Assembly (NCBI RefSeq): GCF_011386835.1
Contig: NC_088792.1
Location: forward strand, 61,446,081-61,510,080
Direction of reading: 5' to 3'
Source of the DNA: Chrysemys picta bellii
Lineage: Eukaryota > Chordata > Testudines > Emydidae
Length of the DNA: 64,000 nucleotides
The position numbers were made by a program, and so were the translations under genes. The notes beneath the pieces are model-generated. The model was given only the letters and a program-made list of their open reading frames with translations. It was not told where the DNA came from and did no database searches. Shown piece after piece: positions 24,274 through 34,806 of this stretch. Numbering within the stretch: position 1 is the first letter of the stretch; each line of letters opens with the position of its first letter.

Positions 24274-25094
24274 TTCTATGGCTACTCTCATGGTCCTTTT
24301 CAGCCTTACATTTCTATGTTTCTACAATTTATGCTGGCTATTTTGGAAAGGGCACAATTTTACTGAAAGTTTTTTAGAAACCTCAAGTCAGTGGGAGTTG
24401 TGTTTGTTCATGTCAATGAGAGCAGGATTGGGCTCTAAATGAAAAAAAAAATAAACAAATTCAGTATTTGCTTGTTGACCACAACACACCATTGTTTATA
24501 TTAATAGATTTAGGAGTATGGGAATTGCCATACTAAATATGGTCCAGCTAATCCAATATCCTGGCTCTGACAGTGTCCAGTGTCAGATTCGAGGAAGATG
24601 TAAGAAACCCCATATTGGAAGATTCTTTCTAAACCTTATCATTCAGAGGCTGGCTTGTGTCCTGACATAAGAGAATTTCAGCCTGATCGAATGTGCATTG
24701 AAGTCAATGGAATGAGTCCCACTGATATCAATAGGCATTAGATTGGGACTTATGTGTGGTCTAACTTTAAAAAAAATCCCATCGAATGTAACTGTTGATG
24801 GTCTCACTATCCATATAAAGGTCTAATCATTTTTTTCAAGACTAAGGTCTTGGCCAAAGTGATGTTTACTAACAATGAATTCCACAGATGAATTATGTTG
24901 AATTGAAATGAAATATTTCAGTTTTTAAATTTGCTGCCTTACAACTTAATTGAATGTCCCCTGTTCACATTTTATGAAAGAAGGTAAACAGGAGTATCAG
25001 ATTTAACTTTTCGGTAAACATTCATTATTTTGTATGTCTCTATCACGTCCCCTCTGACTGATCTCATTACCTGTCTCTGAACCCCATCTATTTC
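24274..25094. other. Intergenic, no feature seen
   Basis: AT-rich sequence with old repeat-like fragments (for example 24690-24760) and no gene. Confidence 0.5.
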
Positions 25095-25103
25095 TATTTC
25101 TAG

Positions 25104-25310
25104 AATCAAAATACTCAAAAACCAGTGGGAGAACACTTTAACCTGTCTGGTCATTCAGTGACAGACCTGCGGGTGGCTATATTACAACAGAAAAACTTCA
25201 AAAACAGACTCCAACGAGAGACTGCTGAGCTGGAATTGATATGCAAACTAGACACAATCAACTCCGGTTTGAATAAGGACTGGGAATGGCTGAGCCATTA
25301 CAAACATTGA
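25104..25310 (+). pseudogene. Penelope-like GIY-YIG protein, C-terminal fragment
   Basis: Reads NQNTQKPVGEHFNLSGHSVT, then DLRVAILQQKNFKNRLQRET, ending WEWLSHYKH and a TGA. This is the last part of the GIY-YIG endonuclease module of the PLE protein (after the catalytic GIY-YIG core). The residues agree with 57059-57264. It has no start of its own and is not expected to make a protein. Confidence 0.85.
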
Positions 25311-25638
25311 ATCTATCTCCCCTTGTAAGTATGCTCACACTTCTTATCAAACTGTCTGTACTGGGCTATCACTTCAAAAGTTTTTTTTCTCTTAATTAAT
25401 TGGCCTCTCCCAGTTGGTAAAACAACTCCCACCTGTTTATGCTCTCTGTATGTGTGTATATATATACACACATATGTCCTCAATATATGTTCCATTCTAT
25501 ATGCATCCGAAGAAGTGGGCTGTAGTCCACGAAAGCTTATGCTCTAATAAATTTGTTAGTCTCTAAGGTGCCACAAGTACTCCTGTTCTTCTTTTTGCGG
25601 ATACAGACTAACACGGCTGCTATTCTGAAACCTGTCAA
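25104..25638 (+). mobile_element. Penelope-like element, 5'-truncated, 9-bp duplication
   Basis: 535-bp fragment flanked by TATTTCTAG at 25095-25103 and 25639-25647. It holds the end of the PLE ORF and the complete 3' terminal sequence, including CGAAGAAGTGGGCTGTAGTC and AGACTAACACGGCTGC. It is nearly identical to 57059-57549, differing by small indels (for example the missing TTGATTATC-type insertion near 25368). 5' truncation with a short target duplication fits target-primed reverse transcription. Confidence 0.88.
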
Positions 25639-25788
25639 TATTTCTAGTATGTCCGTTTTGTAGATTTTTGGCTACATGTAAAGCCCCTTCAGATGGGAGA
25701 GAATAAGGAGCCCAATTGTTTAGCAGGGATTTCATGCACCATATTGTACTAGCATTGTATAGATAGCACTGAATTCCTATTGCTACTA

Positions 25789-26101
25789 GGGTCAATTTAC
25801 ACTTCAGAAAACAACCCTGTGGCAGTGAGTCTCAATTAATTCAGGATTGTGCAAAGGGGCTACAAATAACAGTGTAGACTTCCCCGCTCCAGCAGGAGCC
25901 CGGGCTCTGAAACCTAGTGAGAGGGGGAAGGTGTCTGTGGCTCTGAGAGATGCCCCCTTCACTGGGTTTCAGCGCCCAGGCTCCAGCCCAAGCGGGAAAG
26001 TCTACCCTGTTATTTGTAGCCCCATTGTGAGAGCCTGAGTCAGATGGCCCGAACCCCGAGACTTCCTGCTGCGGGGTTGTCTTTGCAGTGTAGCTGTACC
26101 C
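25789..26101. mobile_element. Harbinger-type MITE, palindromic
   Basis: 313 bp. Left end GGGTCAATTTACACTTCAG, right end GCAGTGTAGCTGTACCC, flanked by CTA and TTA (a TWA duplication with one change). The interior is palindromic: GGGGCTACAAATAACAGTG mirrors CCTGTTATTTGTAGCCCC. Non-coding. Confidence 0.6.
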
Positions 26102-26104
26102 TTA

Positions 26105-27163
26105 GGCTCTGAGAGGCCCTATGTTTGAATGCTCAGGAGCTGTCATCAGGAAGATGAGCTCAGCTCTGAAACTTACTTTCTCCATTGGTCCAAAAGAGCC
26201 TGAGTTTGTTAAACCAGGGCACGGCACCATGCCCATCTGCTTACTTATGGTTTTGCCTAAAGTGTATTATTCCTGCTTTGATGGTGAGTCCATTTTTCCG
26301 TAATTCACATTTGTTATACTAAGTTTTTGATGGATGCACTGAAAAATAGTAAATAAATAAAATAAAAGGATATATGTAAAATATTAACTGAAAATAATAT
26401 TCTTGGAAGTATTGTATCAGAGCAGAGAAATAATAACCAGGAAAAAATAGGATCATACTTTAAACCAGTCCATGATAAAAGACAGGAAATTGGTTCCAGC
26501 TGAACTAATATTTCTGTTGAAATGAGTTGCATTTGCTATTCACTGTTCATCTTCTGCACACCCTGGAGCTATTTCGGATGCTGCCCAGTAAAACCCTCTG
26601 AAGCTACATGCTCCACTGCAGTATATGAGCTGAGAGTGGGATTTCTTATTCTTTTAGCATATCAGTGCAAAAGAATTGTTTCTGTTTATAAAACATGCTG
26701 TGATTTTTTTTTAAGTATGTGGGATTGGATAACTTGTTTAATATTTTTCCTTGCTGAGTGAAGACTAAAGCAAGAGGCATCTCTAAAACAGGGCACCTGG
26801 TACCATGCTTCTAATTTCCTCTGCATGGGACTTTATAAAAAGAAATGGGTCTCAAATTGTCACAACTGACATACTGTACAGGCAGCTATACCGGACATGG
26901 TCCCTAAAACAACTTTGAAGTAAATTGTTATGCTCCTAATAGGTGCCAGATTGATGGGCCTTTGTTTTTGTATTATGAGATTGAGAACTTCTGTTTTCCT
27001 AATCCATCTTCTCTATACCATTCATTATTCTAATACTTCTATCATGGCCTCTCTTATTTATCTCCTTTTTAAGGGAAAGAATACCAATCTTTTCAATCTC
27101 TCTTCATAGGTAAGCTTTTTCCTCATAATTTGTCATCTTTCTCAGTGTGAACTTGGAATAATG
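26105..27163. other. Intergenic, no feature seen
   Basis: AT-rich sequence with MIR-like remnants at most and no recognisable gene. Confidence 0.5.
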
Positions 27164-27171
27164 TCATAGAG

Positions 27172-27392
27172 CAGTGATTCTCAAACTTTTGTACTGGGGA
27201 CCCCATTCACATAGCAAGCCTCTGAGTGCGACCCCCCTTATGAATTAAAAACACTTTTTTATGTATTTAACACCATTATAAAAGCTGGAGGCAAAGCGGG
27301 GTTTGGGATGGAAGCTGACAGCTCACGACCCACCCACATAATAACCTCACGACCCCCTGAGGAGTCCCGACCCCCCAGTTTGAGAACCCCTG
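27172..27392. mobile_element. hAT MITE with exact 8-bp target duplication
   Basis: 221 bp flanked by TCATAGAG at 27164-27171 and 27393-27400. Ends CAGTGATTCTCAAACTTTT and CAGTTTGAGAACCCCTG are inverted repeats. Family CAGGGGTTCTCAAACT. Non-coding. Confidence 0.9.
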
Positions 27393-27400
27393 TCATAGAG

Positions 27401-28023
27401 CAAGTGTACTCCTTGCACTGTACTTGTGTCTGTAATATTTGACATTTCTGAAGTTATTATGTCTTCTGCTTCCTTTGACTCTCATAGCTGCTTATTTAAT
27501 CGAAAGGAGCAAGACAACTCATTCAATAGGGAAACTAGAAACAAAGTGGCAATACTGGAGAAAACACATGTAACCATGCCTCTGTGGGTCACAACTGAGA
27601 AAATCAAATTGAGGACAAACTACTGAGAAACGGGGCAGATACACCCCAAAACTGGAGGTTATTCTCCAACGAGATATACTAAACCAGCATCAAAAGTAAA
27701 CTTCTGTTTCACCACACTGGCTAACAAGAAGTAATAAAAGCAGTTTCCTTAGGCATACCAGTCCTTGTATCACCACCGAAAACACTAAACTTAGAGATGA
27801 GTGGTTCTTTAAAACCAGTCTCCTCAAATAAATGGTTCTTCTGATCCCAAAGGACCAGCCACACACCCAGGTCAATATACAACTCAGATCTTACCCCAAA
27901 ATCATGCTGATGCCAATCCTTTAGTATTGAAAATCTAAAGGTTTATTTATAAAAAGAAAGAAAGGTGAGAGTTAAAATTGGTTAAAGGAGTCAAATACAT
28001 ACAATAAATGCAAAGTTCTTGGT
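27401..28023. other. Intergenic, no feature seen
   Basis: No gene or repeat recognised, apart from A-rich low complexity near 27950. Confidence 0.5.
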
Positions 28024-28735
28024 TAGGGTGACCAGGTGTCCAGTTTTTGACTGGAACACCTGATTAAAAAGGGACTGTGGCTGCTCTGGTCAACACCACC
28101 AACGGGGCCGTTAAAAGTCCAGTCAGCGGTGCTGTGGCACCAGGGGCAGCTCTATGTTTTTTGCTGCCCCAAGCACGGCAGTCAGGTGGCCTTTGGCAGC
28201 ATGCCTGCGGGCGGTCCGTGATCACGCGGATTTGGCGGCATTTCTGTGAGTGATCTGCCGGTCCCGCGCCTTCAGGGTCCCCGTCGCCGAATTGCTGCCA
28301 AAGCCGCAGGACTGACGGACCTCCCGCAGGCATGCCGCCGAAGGCTGCCTGACTGCTGCCCTCACAGCGACTGGCAGGCCGCCCCCCACAGCTTGCCGCC
28401 CCAGGCATGTGCTTGCTGTGCTGGTGCCTGGAGCCGCCCCGTGTGGCACTAATGCAGGCTTGTCCCTACCTGCCCTGGGGCACGTAGCTTCTTTCCCCCT
28501 CCCCCCACCCCGCCTACGAACCAGACCTGCTGGCCACTTCCGGGGTGCAGCACAGAGCCAGAACAGGCAGGCAGCCTGATTAGCCCCCCTGTGCTGCTGA
28601 CCGGAAGCCGCCTGAAGTAAGCCTGAACCCCAGCCCCACGCTCCTGCCCCAGCCCTGAGCCCATAGCAGGAAAGAGGCAAAATTGAGGTGTTTCCAGGCC
28701 CCTTATAGCTTCTGCCATGTGCCATTGTTCTTAGT
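28024..28735. mobile_element. GC-rich hAT-like repeat, right end unclear
   Basis: Starts TAGGGTGACCAGGTGTCC, a hAT-type end, and continues with GGGCCGTTAAAAGTCC and later CTGACCGGAAGCCGCCTGA, motifs of a GC-rich reptile repeat. The copy is split by another hAT MITE at 28141-28441. I found no right terminal repeat, so the 3' border is a guess. Open frames across it are artefacts of GC content. Confidence 0.5.
28141..28441. mobile_element. hAT MITE nested in another repeat, 8-bp duplication
   Basis: 301 bp flanked by TGTGGCAC at 28133-28140 and 28442-28449. Ends CAGGGGCAGCTCTATG and GCCTGGAGCCGCCCCG are imperfect inverted repeats. The body is palindromic and CG-rich (TTGCTGCCCCAAGCACG against CCGCCCCAGGCATGTGC). 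Confidence 0.8.
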
Positions 28736-29311
28736 GTAGAAATTCACAGTAGCAAGATGGAGTTTCGAGTCACATGTCCATGCATGATTTCGCCTAGTCA
28801 CAGAAGTAAAGTCCATTAAGCGTAGATAGGCATCTTCCATTGTAAATTAAGTGTACTTCAATGGGCCATTCTACTTGAATAGTTCCTTCAAGATGTGCAG
28901 GCTAAATACCTTGTGGGCGCTACCCCAGGAGCAAACATTTGAAATACAGGTATAAAGCCAATACTCATAACTTCAAATACAAAAATGATACATGCATACA
29001 AATAGCATAATCATATTCAGCAAATCATTTCCACAGACATCTTACATGCCACATTTTGTACAAGATTTGTTGCAAATATATAACAGTGGTTTCAGCAATG
29101 ATCTATATGGTCATATTTTAATCAGATAACGTCACAACATGTTAATCCTGGTTTTAATACATTTTAAACAAGATTTAATGGACAAGTTAATAATATATTT
29201 AATATAAAGTTGTTATGTTTGAGATTTTTCACTGGTGTCACCTAAACAAAGTGTTTCCTATATTGAATTTTGTGATGAGTAACGATATTAAAGCACGGCG
29301 TTTTATTTTAG
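28736..29311. other. Upstream region of second ABCB gene
   Basis: AT-rich, ending in TTTTATTTTAG, a plausible splice acceptor before the first coding exon. This suggests a 5' non-coding exon further upstream that I cannot locate. No clear promoter motif is seen. Confidence 0.4.
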
Positions 29312-29406
29312 AATAAATAACCTATCCACATAATTATGGAAGACATTGACATAGAAATCTCTGGACGGGCACCAAAGTATTCTACTAATGTGGATGTAGA
29401 TGACAG
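29312..29406 (+). CDS. Second ABCB gene, first coding exon
   Basis: Between a TTTTAG acceptor and GTAAGT. Two starts are possible. The ATG at 29336 reads MEDIDIEISGRAPKYSTNVD but, spliced to the next exon, meets a TGA after about 36 codons. The ATG at 29400 reads MTG and continues in the frame that encodes recognisable ABCB sequence (DTKKTKKTSKP ... GPITIFRYADGLD). Either the short start is used or the longer N-terminus has been lost to a one-base frameshift. ABCB proteins often have a variable charged N-terminus of 30-50 residues, so similarity cannot decide. Confidence 0.6.
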
Positions 29407-29731
29407 GTAAGTGTTTGGGTCTCACCTCTTGTCTGAGTTTGGCTTTGTATCTTGTTTGAGTTGATTTTTTTTTCCAATAGCTCAGTGGGACAAAGTGTCT
29501 CAAACAACCTTAGTATAGATTTCAGAGTGAAGCAAGTGTCATAGCTGGCTTAAAGCCCCTTACATTGATGAGTGCAGCAGCCACCCTTCATTCAGGGTAA
29601 GAAACAATAGTGCTCCAAAAAGATGGGCTCATGCTCGCCCAATGCCACTCAGGAATATGAGCTATATAGGCAGAATGCTAGGCTGGGCATCCTTTGGCTA
29701 AGGGGGTGTGTTAATGAGAGAGAAGCAGGAG

Positions 29732-30001
29732 ATAGAGGGCTGGTCTACACTGAAAATTTACGTCAGCATAGCTATGTCTCTCGGGGGTGGGGGGTGAAAA
29801 CCTACACTCCTGAAAGACCAACCTAACCCCCAGTGCTAGGTCAACAGAAGAATTCTTCCATTGACATAGCTATTGCCTCCCGTGGAGGAGGTGGATTAAC
29901 TTGAGTGCCGGGAGAACTCCTCCCATCCCCGTAGTGATGTCTACACTGAAGTGCTACAGTGCTGAAGCGGTACTGCTGTAGCATTTTAAGTGTAGATGTA
30001 C
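29732..30001. mobile_element. Harbinger-type MITE, ends approximate
   Basis: Bounded by GGCTGGTCTACACTGAAAAT on the left and ATTTTAAGTGTAGATGTAC on the right, inverted repeats related to the large Harbinger ends. The interior has CATAGCTATGTC and GACATAGCTATTG. No clean TWA duplication was found. Confidence 0.5.
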
Positions 30002-31674
30002 TCAGAGATGAGCAGACAGAGACCGGGAGAGACAGAGAAAGCTTGGACAAGCACAAGGTGTCCAGAGTATGACCCAGGGAGAAGCCAAGAGCAGGGCCTT
30101 CTGGGTCTGGAGAAGCTGGCTAAAGAGGCTTGGGGCTGTAAGCAAAGAACTAACTCCTATTGTCTGATTCCTCTGGTATTCAGGGAAAATATTACATTCC
30201 TTGTAAATAAACAAACTTGCTTCAGAAAACATCTGAATCTACCATCAATTTTCCCTCCTAATTGGAACAACTTGTAACACCCTGAATTTGGCTAAGCTTT
30301 CGAGTCAAGAAGGGTAACGCACATATAGACACCAGCTAATGAGCCTTATTGTCTTCTCACAAAGGTTTTCTACTGGTGTAATTCCATTGACTTCAATGGA
30401 ATTACTCCTGATTTACATCAGTTTAAGTGAGACTGGGTTCAGGCCCACTGGCTTCAGAGTGGATTTCATCTTTAATTCTCAACATTTTGTGTCATGTGCC
30501 CAGCAATGGGTTGAATTTCTTGTTCTTTACAAAAGTGTTTGTTTCTATTTTAAGTAAACTTGTGCTAATCTGAGCTCCTGGGGACTGCTGCTGTTGGAAT
30601 GATTTTCCAAGTGTTCCCCCTACACAGCCATTTTCTCTAATTTCTCATCTCAGAGGAACTGTGCAGGCTTTCTATTGATTTCTTAACAATGTATAAAAAG
30701 ATATCTAAAATGCTGCTCTGCATTTGGCATGCACTCCAGTCTGGCAGCACATCTAAAAAGGGCAAGTATCACAAGATGGCTCAGAGAGATGTTTCTATCC
30801 CTGTCCCCCTGTAGCTCCCTAGTCCCGAAGGGGATGTTCACCCTGAAGGAAGGTGTTGCCGCCACCTATGCTTCTGTAGGGTTTGTTGAGGGTAGTCAGC
30901 TTTAAATGGCATAAAAGCCCCATTGAGGTTGAATCAGCGCATCGTGGCAACCCATGGCTTTGCACCATCCCCAACTAATACCACCAACTTGTGGGTTGTG
31001 ATGGTACCTGTAGCCTCTTTGCAGTTTTTGGATGAACGCTACATCATTTCTAACAAAGATTGGTAGGGTCACTGTCTATGCCAGCCACTGGGTTGAAGCT
31101 GGGCCATAAACGGTGGTTCTTTTGACTGTAACTTACATCTTTCCTCTATGTAGTTAAAAAAATTAAAAAACTTTGAAAAATAAAAGGTCACTGATGATAA
31201 CAATTTAAGAGAAGCAGCACAGAATTCAGTCACCTTTTGTACCCTTTCAATTCTAGGCTGCTGTGTGAGGTGGAAAGGCCCCAGGAGTAACTCAGCCCTG
31301 AAGGTCTGTCTAAATTACAATAGTCTCCCCAGGCTGCCCTATGGCCCACCGCACTGTAGACTGCAGCCCCACCCCTGACATGCCCTTCTCACTGCCAGCT
31401 AGGGGCCCAGCTAGCCTTTTTCTAAGGAGGGGGTCAAGTGGCAGGGTCACTACAAAAAATGTATGGGGCTAAAATTCTATAATACTCTGTATAATACATG
31501 TAGAGATAAAGTCTACACATGCCACGTTTGCTCCACACTGACCTCTGGGACTAGCTAATCAAGAGCTGCACAGCTCTGCGCATATGCTGCATTCCCAATT
31601 TCCTCATCGCCAGGATCCCACTTTACACATGCATTGCATTCCGAGAGGCATGTGTGTATATGGGGTTCCCCCCC

Positions 31675-32573
31675 TGTCATAACTATAAAGGGAAGGGTAA
31701 CAGCTGTCCTGTGTACAGTACTATAAAATCCCTCCTGGCCAGAGACTCCAAAATCCTTTTCCCTGTAAAGGGTTAAGAAGCTCAGGTAACCTGGCTGGCA
31801 TCTGACCTAAAGGACCAATAAGGGGACAAGATACTTTCAAATCTTGGGGGAGGGGGAAGGGTTTTGTTGGTGTTCTTTGTTTGGGAGTGTGTTCGCTCTT
31901 GGGACTGAGAGGGACCAGACATCAATCCAGGTTCTCCACATCTTTCTAAACAAGTCTCTCCTATTTCAAACTTGTAAGTAAATAGCCAGGCAAGGCGTGT
32001 TAGTTTTCCTTTGTTTTCTCAACTTGCAAATGTACCTTTTACTAGAGTGTTTATCTTTGTTTGCTATACTTTGAACCTAAGACTAGAGGGGAGTCCTCTG
32101 AGCTCTTTAAGTTTGATTACCCTGTAAGGTTAATTTCCCTACTGATTTTACAGAGATGATTTTTACCTTTTTCTTTAATTAAAAGCCTTCTTTTTAGGAA
32201 CCTGATTGATTTTTCCTTGTTTTTAGATCCAAGAGGGTTGGATCTGTATTCACCAGGAGTTGGTGAAAGGAAGGAGAGGGAATGGTTAATCTCTCCTTGT
32301 TTTAGATCCAAGGGGGTTGGATCTGTATTCACCCGGAGTTGGTGGGAGGAAGGAGGGGGGATGGTTAATTTCTCCTTGTTTTAAGATCCAAGGGGTTTGG
32401 ATCTGTATTCACCAGGGAATTGGTGAAAGGTTTCTCAAGGCTTCCCAGGGAGGGAATCCAATTGGGAAATGGTGGCAGCGGACCAGAGCTAAGCTGGTAG
32501 TTAAGCTTAGAAGTTTTCATGCAGGCCCCTACATTTGTACCCTAAAGTTCAAAGTGGGGATACAGCCTTGACA
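31675..32573 (+). mobile_element. Endogenous retrovirus solo LTR
   Basis: 899 bp beginning TGTCATAACTATAAAGGG and ending ATACAGCCTTGACA, with the TG...CA ends of LTRs. It is flanked by C-runs compatible with a 5-bp CCCCC duplication. An A/T-rich box (ACTATAAAATC, about 31720) lies near the left side. No internal retroviral sequence or second LTR is present nearby, so it is a recombined solo LTR. The right third carries a 79-bp tandem repeat, listed separately. Confidence 0.75.
32211..32440 (+). repeat. 79-bp tandem repeat in the LTR, three units
   Basis: Units begin near 32211, 32290 and 32369, each with CTTGTTTTAGATCCAAG, GGTTGGATCTGTATTCACC and a GAGTTGGTG-type segment. The third unit is incomplete. 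Units differ by a few bases. Confidence 0.85.
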
Positions 32574-33292
32574 CCCCCACACTTTGAATTGTCATGCAGC
32601 ATATGTGTATCTTCCCCAAACCACCATCTCTCCTTCTGGAGTGGGCCTAGAAGTGGAAGGGGTGGAGGAAGTAGAGTGAGGAGATGGCATCTTGAGGTTT
32701 TGGAAAGCAGGGAGCTGGGTCCAGGGGTCCCAGAGGCCAGTGTCCCAGGAGGGCCCCCCCCATCCCTGCTCCAGTCATGCTGGTCACTGACCGCTTCAAT
32801 AGCTGTTTCTTCCCCTTCTACAAGGACCTGCTCTGGGTGAGAGAGACTTGCTGGGATTTCTGTCCCCTCTCTTTCCCTCCCACCAGAGAGACTGGGAGGA
32901 CTGTTGCTTTAAAAGAAACAGCTACTAAAGTTTGGGCCTTAATTTCTTGTCTTTTAATATGATTCCCAGCAAATCAAGTTACATTTGTATTTCATATTAC
33001 TAACCCAGCTTTGGCGAAGAAACGAACATCTTATGTTACCTGTGCAAAAAAAAAAAGAAATAAAACAATAGTAATGTTTTTACTATCCTAGTTGTATAAT
33101 TTCCTTCTTTACGTAGATTTGCATCCCTTCTTCCCCAAAACACAAAACTGTGTGTCTCCCAAAGATCATACATAATTGCTGGTGGTTGGAATTAATTTAG
33201 GTGAGGAGATCTACAGGTGGGTCTTCCCCCCCACCCTTCCCCTCTAGTCTCATAAATATTCCCACTGGAATCAATAGAATTACTCCACATGA

Positions 33293-33466
33293 ATAAAGAG
33301 AGACAAGGTAGGTGAGATATCCTCTTTTAGTGGACCAGCTTCTATTGGTGGAAAGGACAAGATTGAGCTATCCACCAACAGAGGTTGGGTCACTAAAAGA
33401 TATTATCCTATCTACAGTGTGTCTCACATATCCTGGGACCAACTCAGCTACACCAACACAGCAAAC
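33293..33466. repeat. Fold-back repeat, copy C
   Basis: Same family as at 2917: GAGACAAGGTAGGTGAGATA and TTAGTGGACCAGCTTCTATT on the left mirror AACAGAGGTTGGGTCACTAA on the right, followed by CCTGGGACCAACTCAGCTAC. More diverged and shorter in the centre. Confidence 0.65.
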
Positions 33467-33711
33467 ATCACACAAATAAAAACTTCTGCTGTGGATAAGA
33501 GCTTTTAGGATCATCAAGTCTATGGTCCTGATACTGACACCGCCTCCATAGGGATCTAGGGATCCAGCCACATGCAGGATCATGACATTAATCTGTGTTG
33601 CCTACTTACTACATACTTTTTTTCTTTTGCAAGTTTTGTTTTTTATATTTTACTTTAAGATCCCATTAAGGTACAATGGTTTAATAGTATTACCATGTCT
33701 GCTAGAACAGC

Positions 33712-34045
33712 CCGAGTTCAAATGGATTAGAGCCAACACAAATGGTCTAGTGGTTACAGCACTACTTTGTGACTCAGGAGACATAGGTTCAGTTTCCTGC
33801 ATTGCTCTAGGCTTCCTGTATGACCATGAGCAAGTCACCTAATGTGAACCCCTGATCGTATTGAAGTCAATGGTGGAATCCTGAGAGTTTTGTCATTAAT
33901 CTCCCTGTCTTTCATCCCCCATCTACAAAACAGGGATTATAGTACTTCCTTACCGCACAAGGGTGTTGTGATTGTAAGTACTCTTAAAATACTGTGATGC
34001 ACTCAGATCCTGTGGCAATCGGGGCTATATAAGTACATAAGATAG
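33712..34045 (+). mobile_element. MIR/CORE-type SINE
   Basis: tRNA-like head with AATGGTCTAGTGGTTACAGC (A-box region) and GGTTCAGTTTCCTGC (B-box region), then GACCATGAGCAAGTCACCTA. The tail reads CATCTACAAAACAGGGATTA and GGGTGTTGTGATTGTAAG. The order matches amniote MIR-like SINEs. About 50 bp of unrelated sequence (33849-33900) appears inserted between head and tail. Confidence 0.75.
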
Positions 34046-34124
34046 CTAGGAAGTAAAATGATGTACATATTTGTGCCAATCTTGTGAAAGTGGAAATGTC
34101 CCATGTTTAATTTCTATCTTTCAG

Positions 34125-34186
34125 GAGACACAAAGAAAACGAAGAAAACAAGCAAACCATCTGAAATCGTTGGTCCAATCACAATT
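34125..34186 (+). CDS. Second ABCB gene, exon 2
   Basis: 62-bp exon between TATCTTTCAG and GTAAGC. In the frame that joins the next exon it reads DTKKTKKTSKPSEIVGPITI. A lysine-rich N-terminal stretch followed by a hydrophobic lead into the first helix is typical of ABCB1/ABCB4. It needs a one-base lead from exon 1, which the ATG at 29400 supplies. Confidence 0.7.
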
Positions 34187-34655
34187 GTAAGCAAGAATAC
34201 ACTTGTAATGATAGTAACTACATGTTAGTCTAGTACACATGCAGTGAAATGTGAGTTTTCATGTCTTCCAAAACCATATTATTCCAGGTTTGTTGCATTT
34301 ATTTTTTATCCATCAGCTGCTTTAGAATTGTAGTTAACTCTGTAACAACTAACTACAAATGCTGCTCTCCATCCACATGAAGCACTCCCAATGCCATCTG
34401 TAGTCATTTCACCACACAGGGTAACATAGGAGAGATGCCACTTAAACTTTTCTATACCTCTTTTATATTTCCATTGATGATGATGTGACATATAATCCAA
34501 AATACTATTCTAATATTAAATGAATCAGAGCATTAACTTCCTAACATTTTATTGTAAATAGTTTATTTTATTAACATTCAAACAACCAGGAAGCCATACT
34601 GGTTTCCACTGATTAAAATAATCTGATATTTACTTCTTTTACTGATTCCCATCAG
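34187..34655 (+). other. Intron of second ABCB gene, no feature seen
   Basis: AT-rich intron from GTAAGC to CCCATCAG. Confidence 0.65.
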
Positions 34656-34806
34656 TTTCGATATGCAGATGGGCTGGATATAACTCTTATGGTATTTGGA
34701 ACAATAGCAGCAGTACTGAATGGAGTTTGACTTCCTCTGATGTCACTGGTTTTTGGTGAAATGAGCGACAGTTTTGTGAGTGATTGTATATCCCAGGAGA
34801 GTTTAC
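34656..34806 (+). pseudogene. Second ABCB gene, exon 3 with premature TGA
   Basis: Between CCCATCAG and a donor. It reads FRYADGLDITLMVFGTIAAV LNGV, then TGA at 34728-34730, then LPLMSLVFGEMSDSF in the same frame. It aligns with family FRYSxWxDKLxM-VGTxxAIxHGxGLPLMxLVFGEMTD. The TGA replaces the conserved glycine and is one base from GGA. Without it the frame is open, continuing SDCISQESL to the donor GTAAGG at 34807. That donor gives the phase that fits exon 4, while the nearer GTGAGT at 34776 does not. The exon encodes the first membrane helix, so termination here leaves no transporter. Confidence 0.8.

Larger units (their letters stand above)
29407..34124 (+). other. First intron of second ABCB gene
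   Basis: 4.7-kb intron from GTAAGT to TATCTTTCAG. It contains a GTCTACACTG-ended MITE (29732-30001), an ERV solo LTR (31675-32573), a fold-back repeat (33293-33466) and a MIR-like SINE (33712-34045). GC-richer sequence at 31300-31670 and 32580-32900 is unassigned. No exon seen. Confidence 0.55.

Noticed and set aside
28064..28725. Overlapping open frames up to 167 codons
   Set aside because: GC-rich nested repeats; no recognisable domain, and frames cross the MITE borders.
33712..33800. tRNA gene
   Set aside because: It has A- and B-box-like sequences but no cloverleaf. It is the tRNA-derived head of a MIR-like SINE.
34728..34730. TGA as a selenocysteine codon
   Set aside because: ABCB transporters are not selenoproteins, the family has glycine here, and a one-base change explains the codon.
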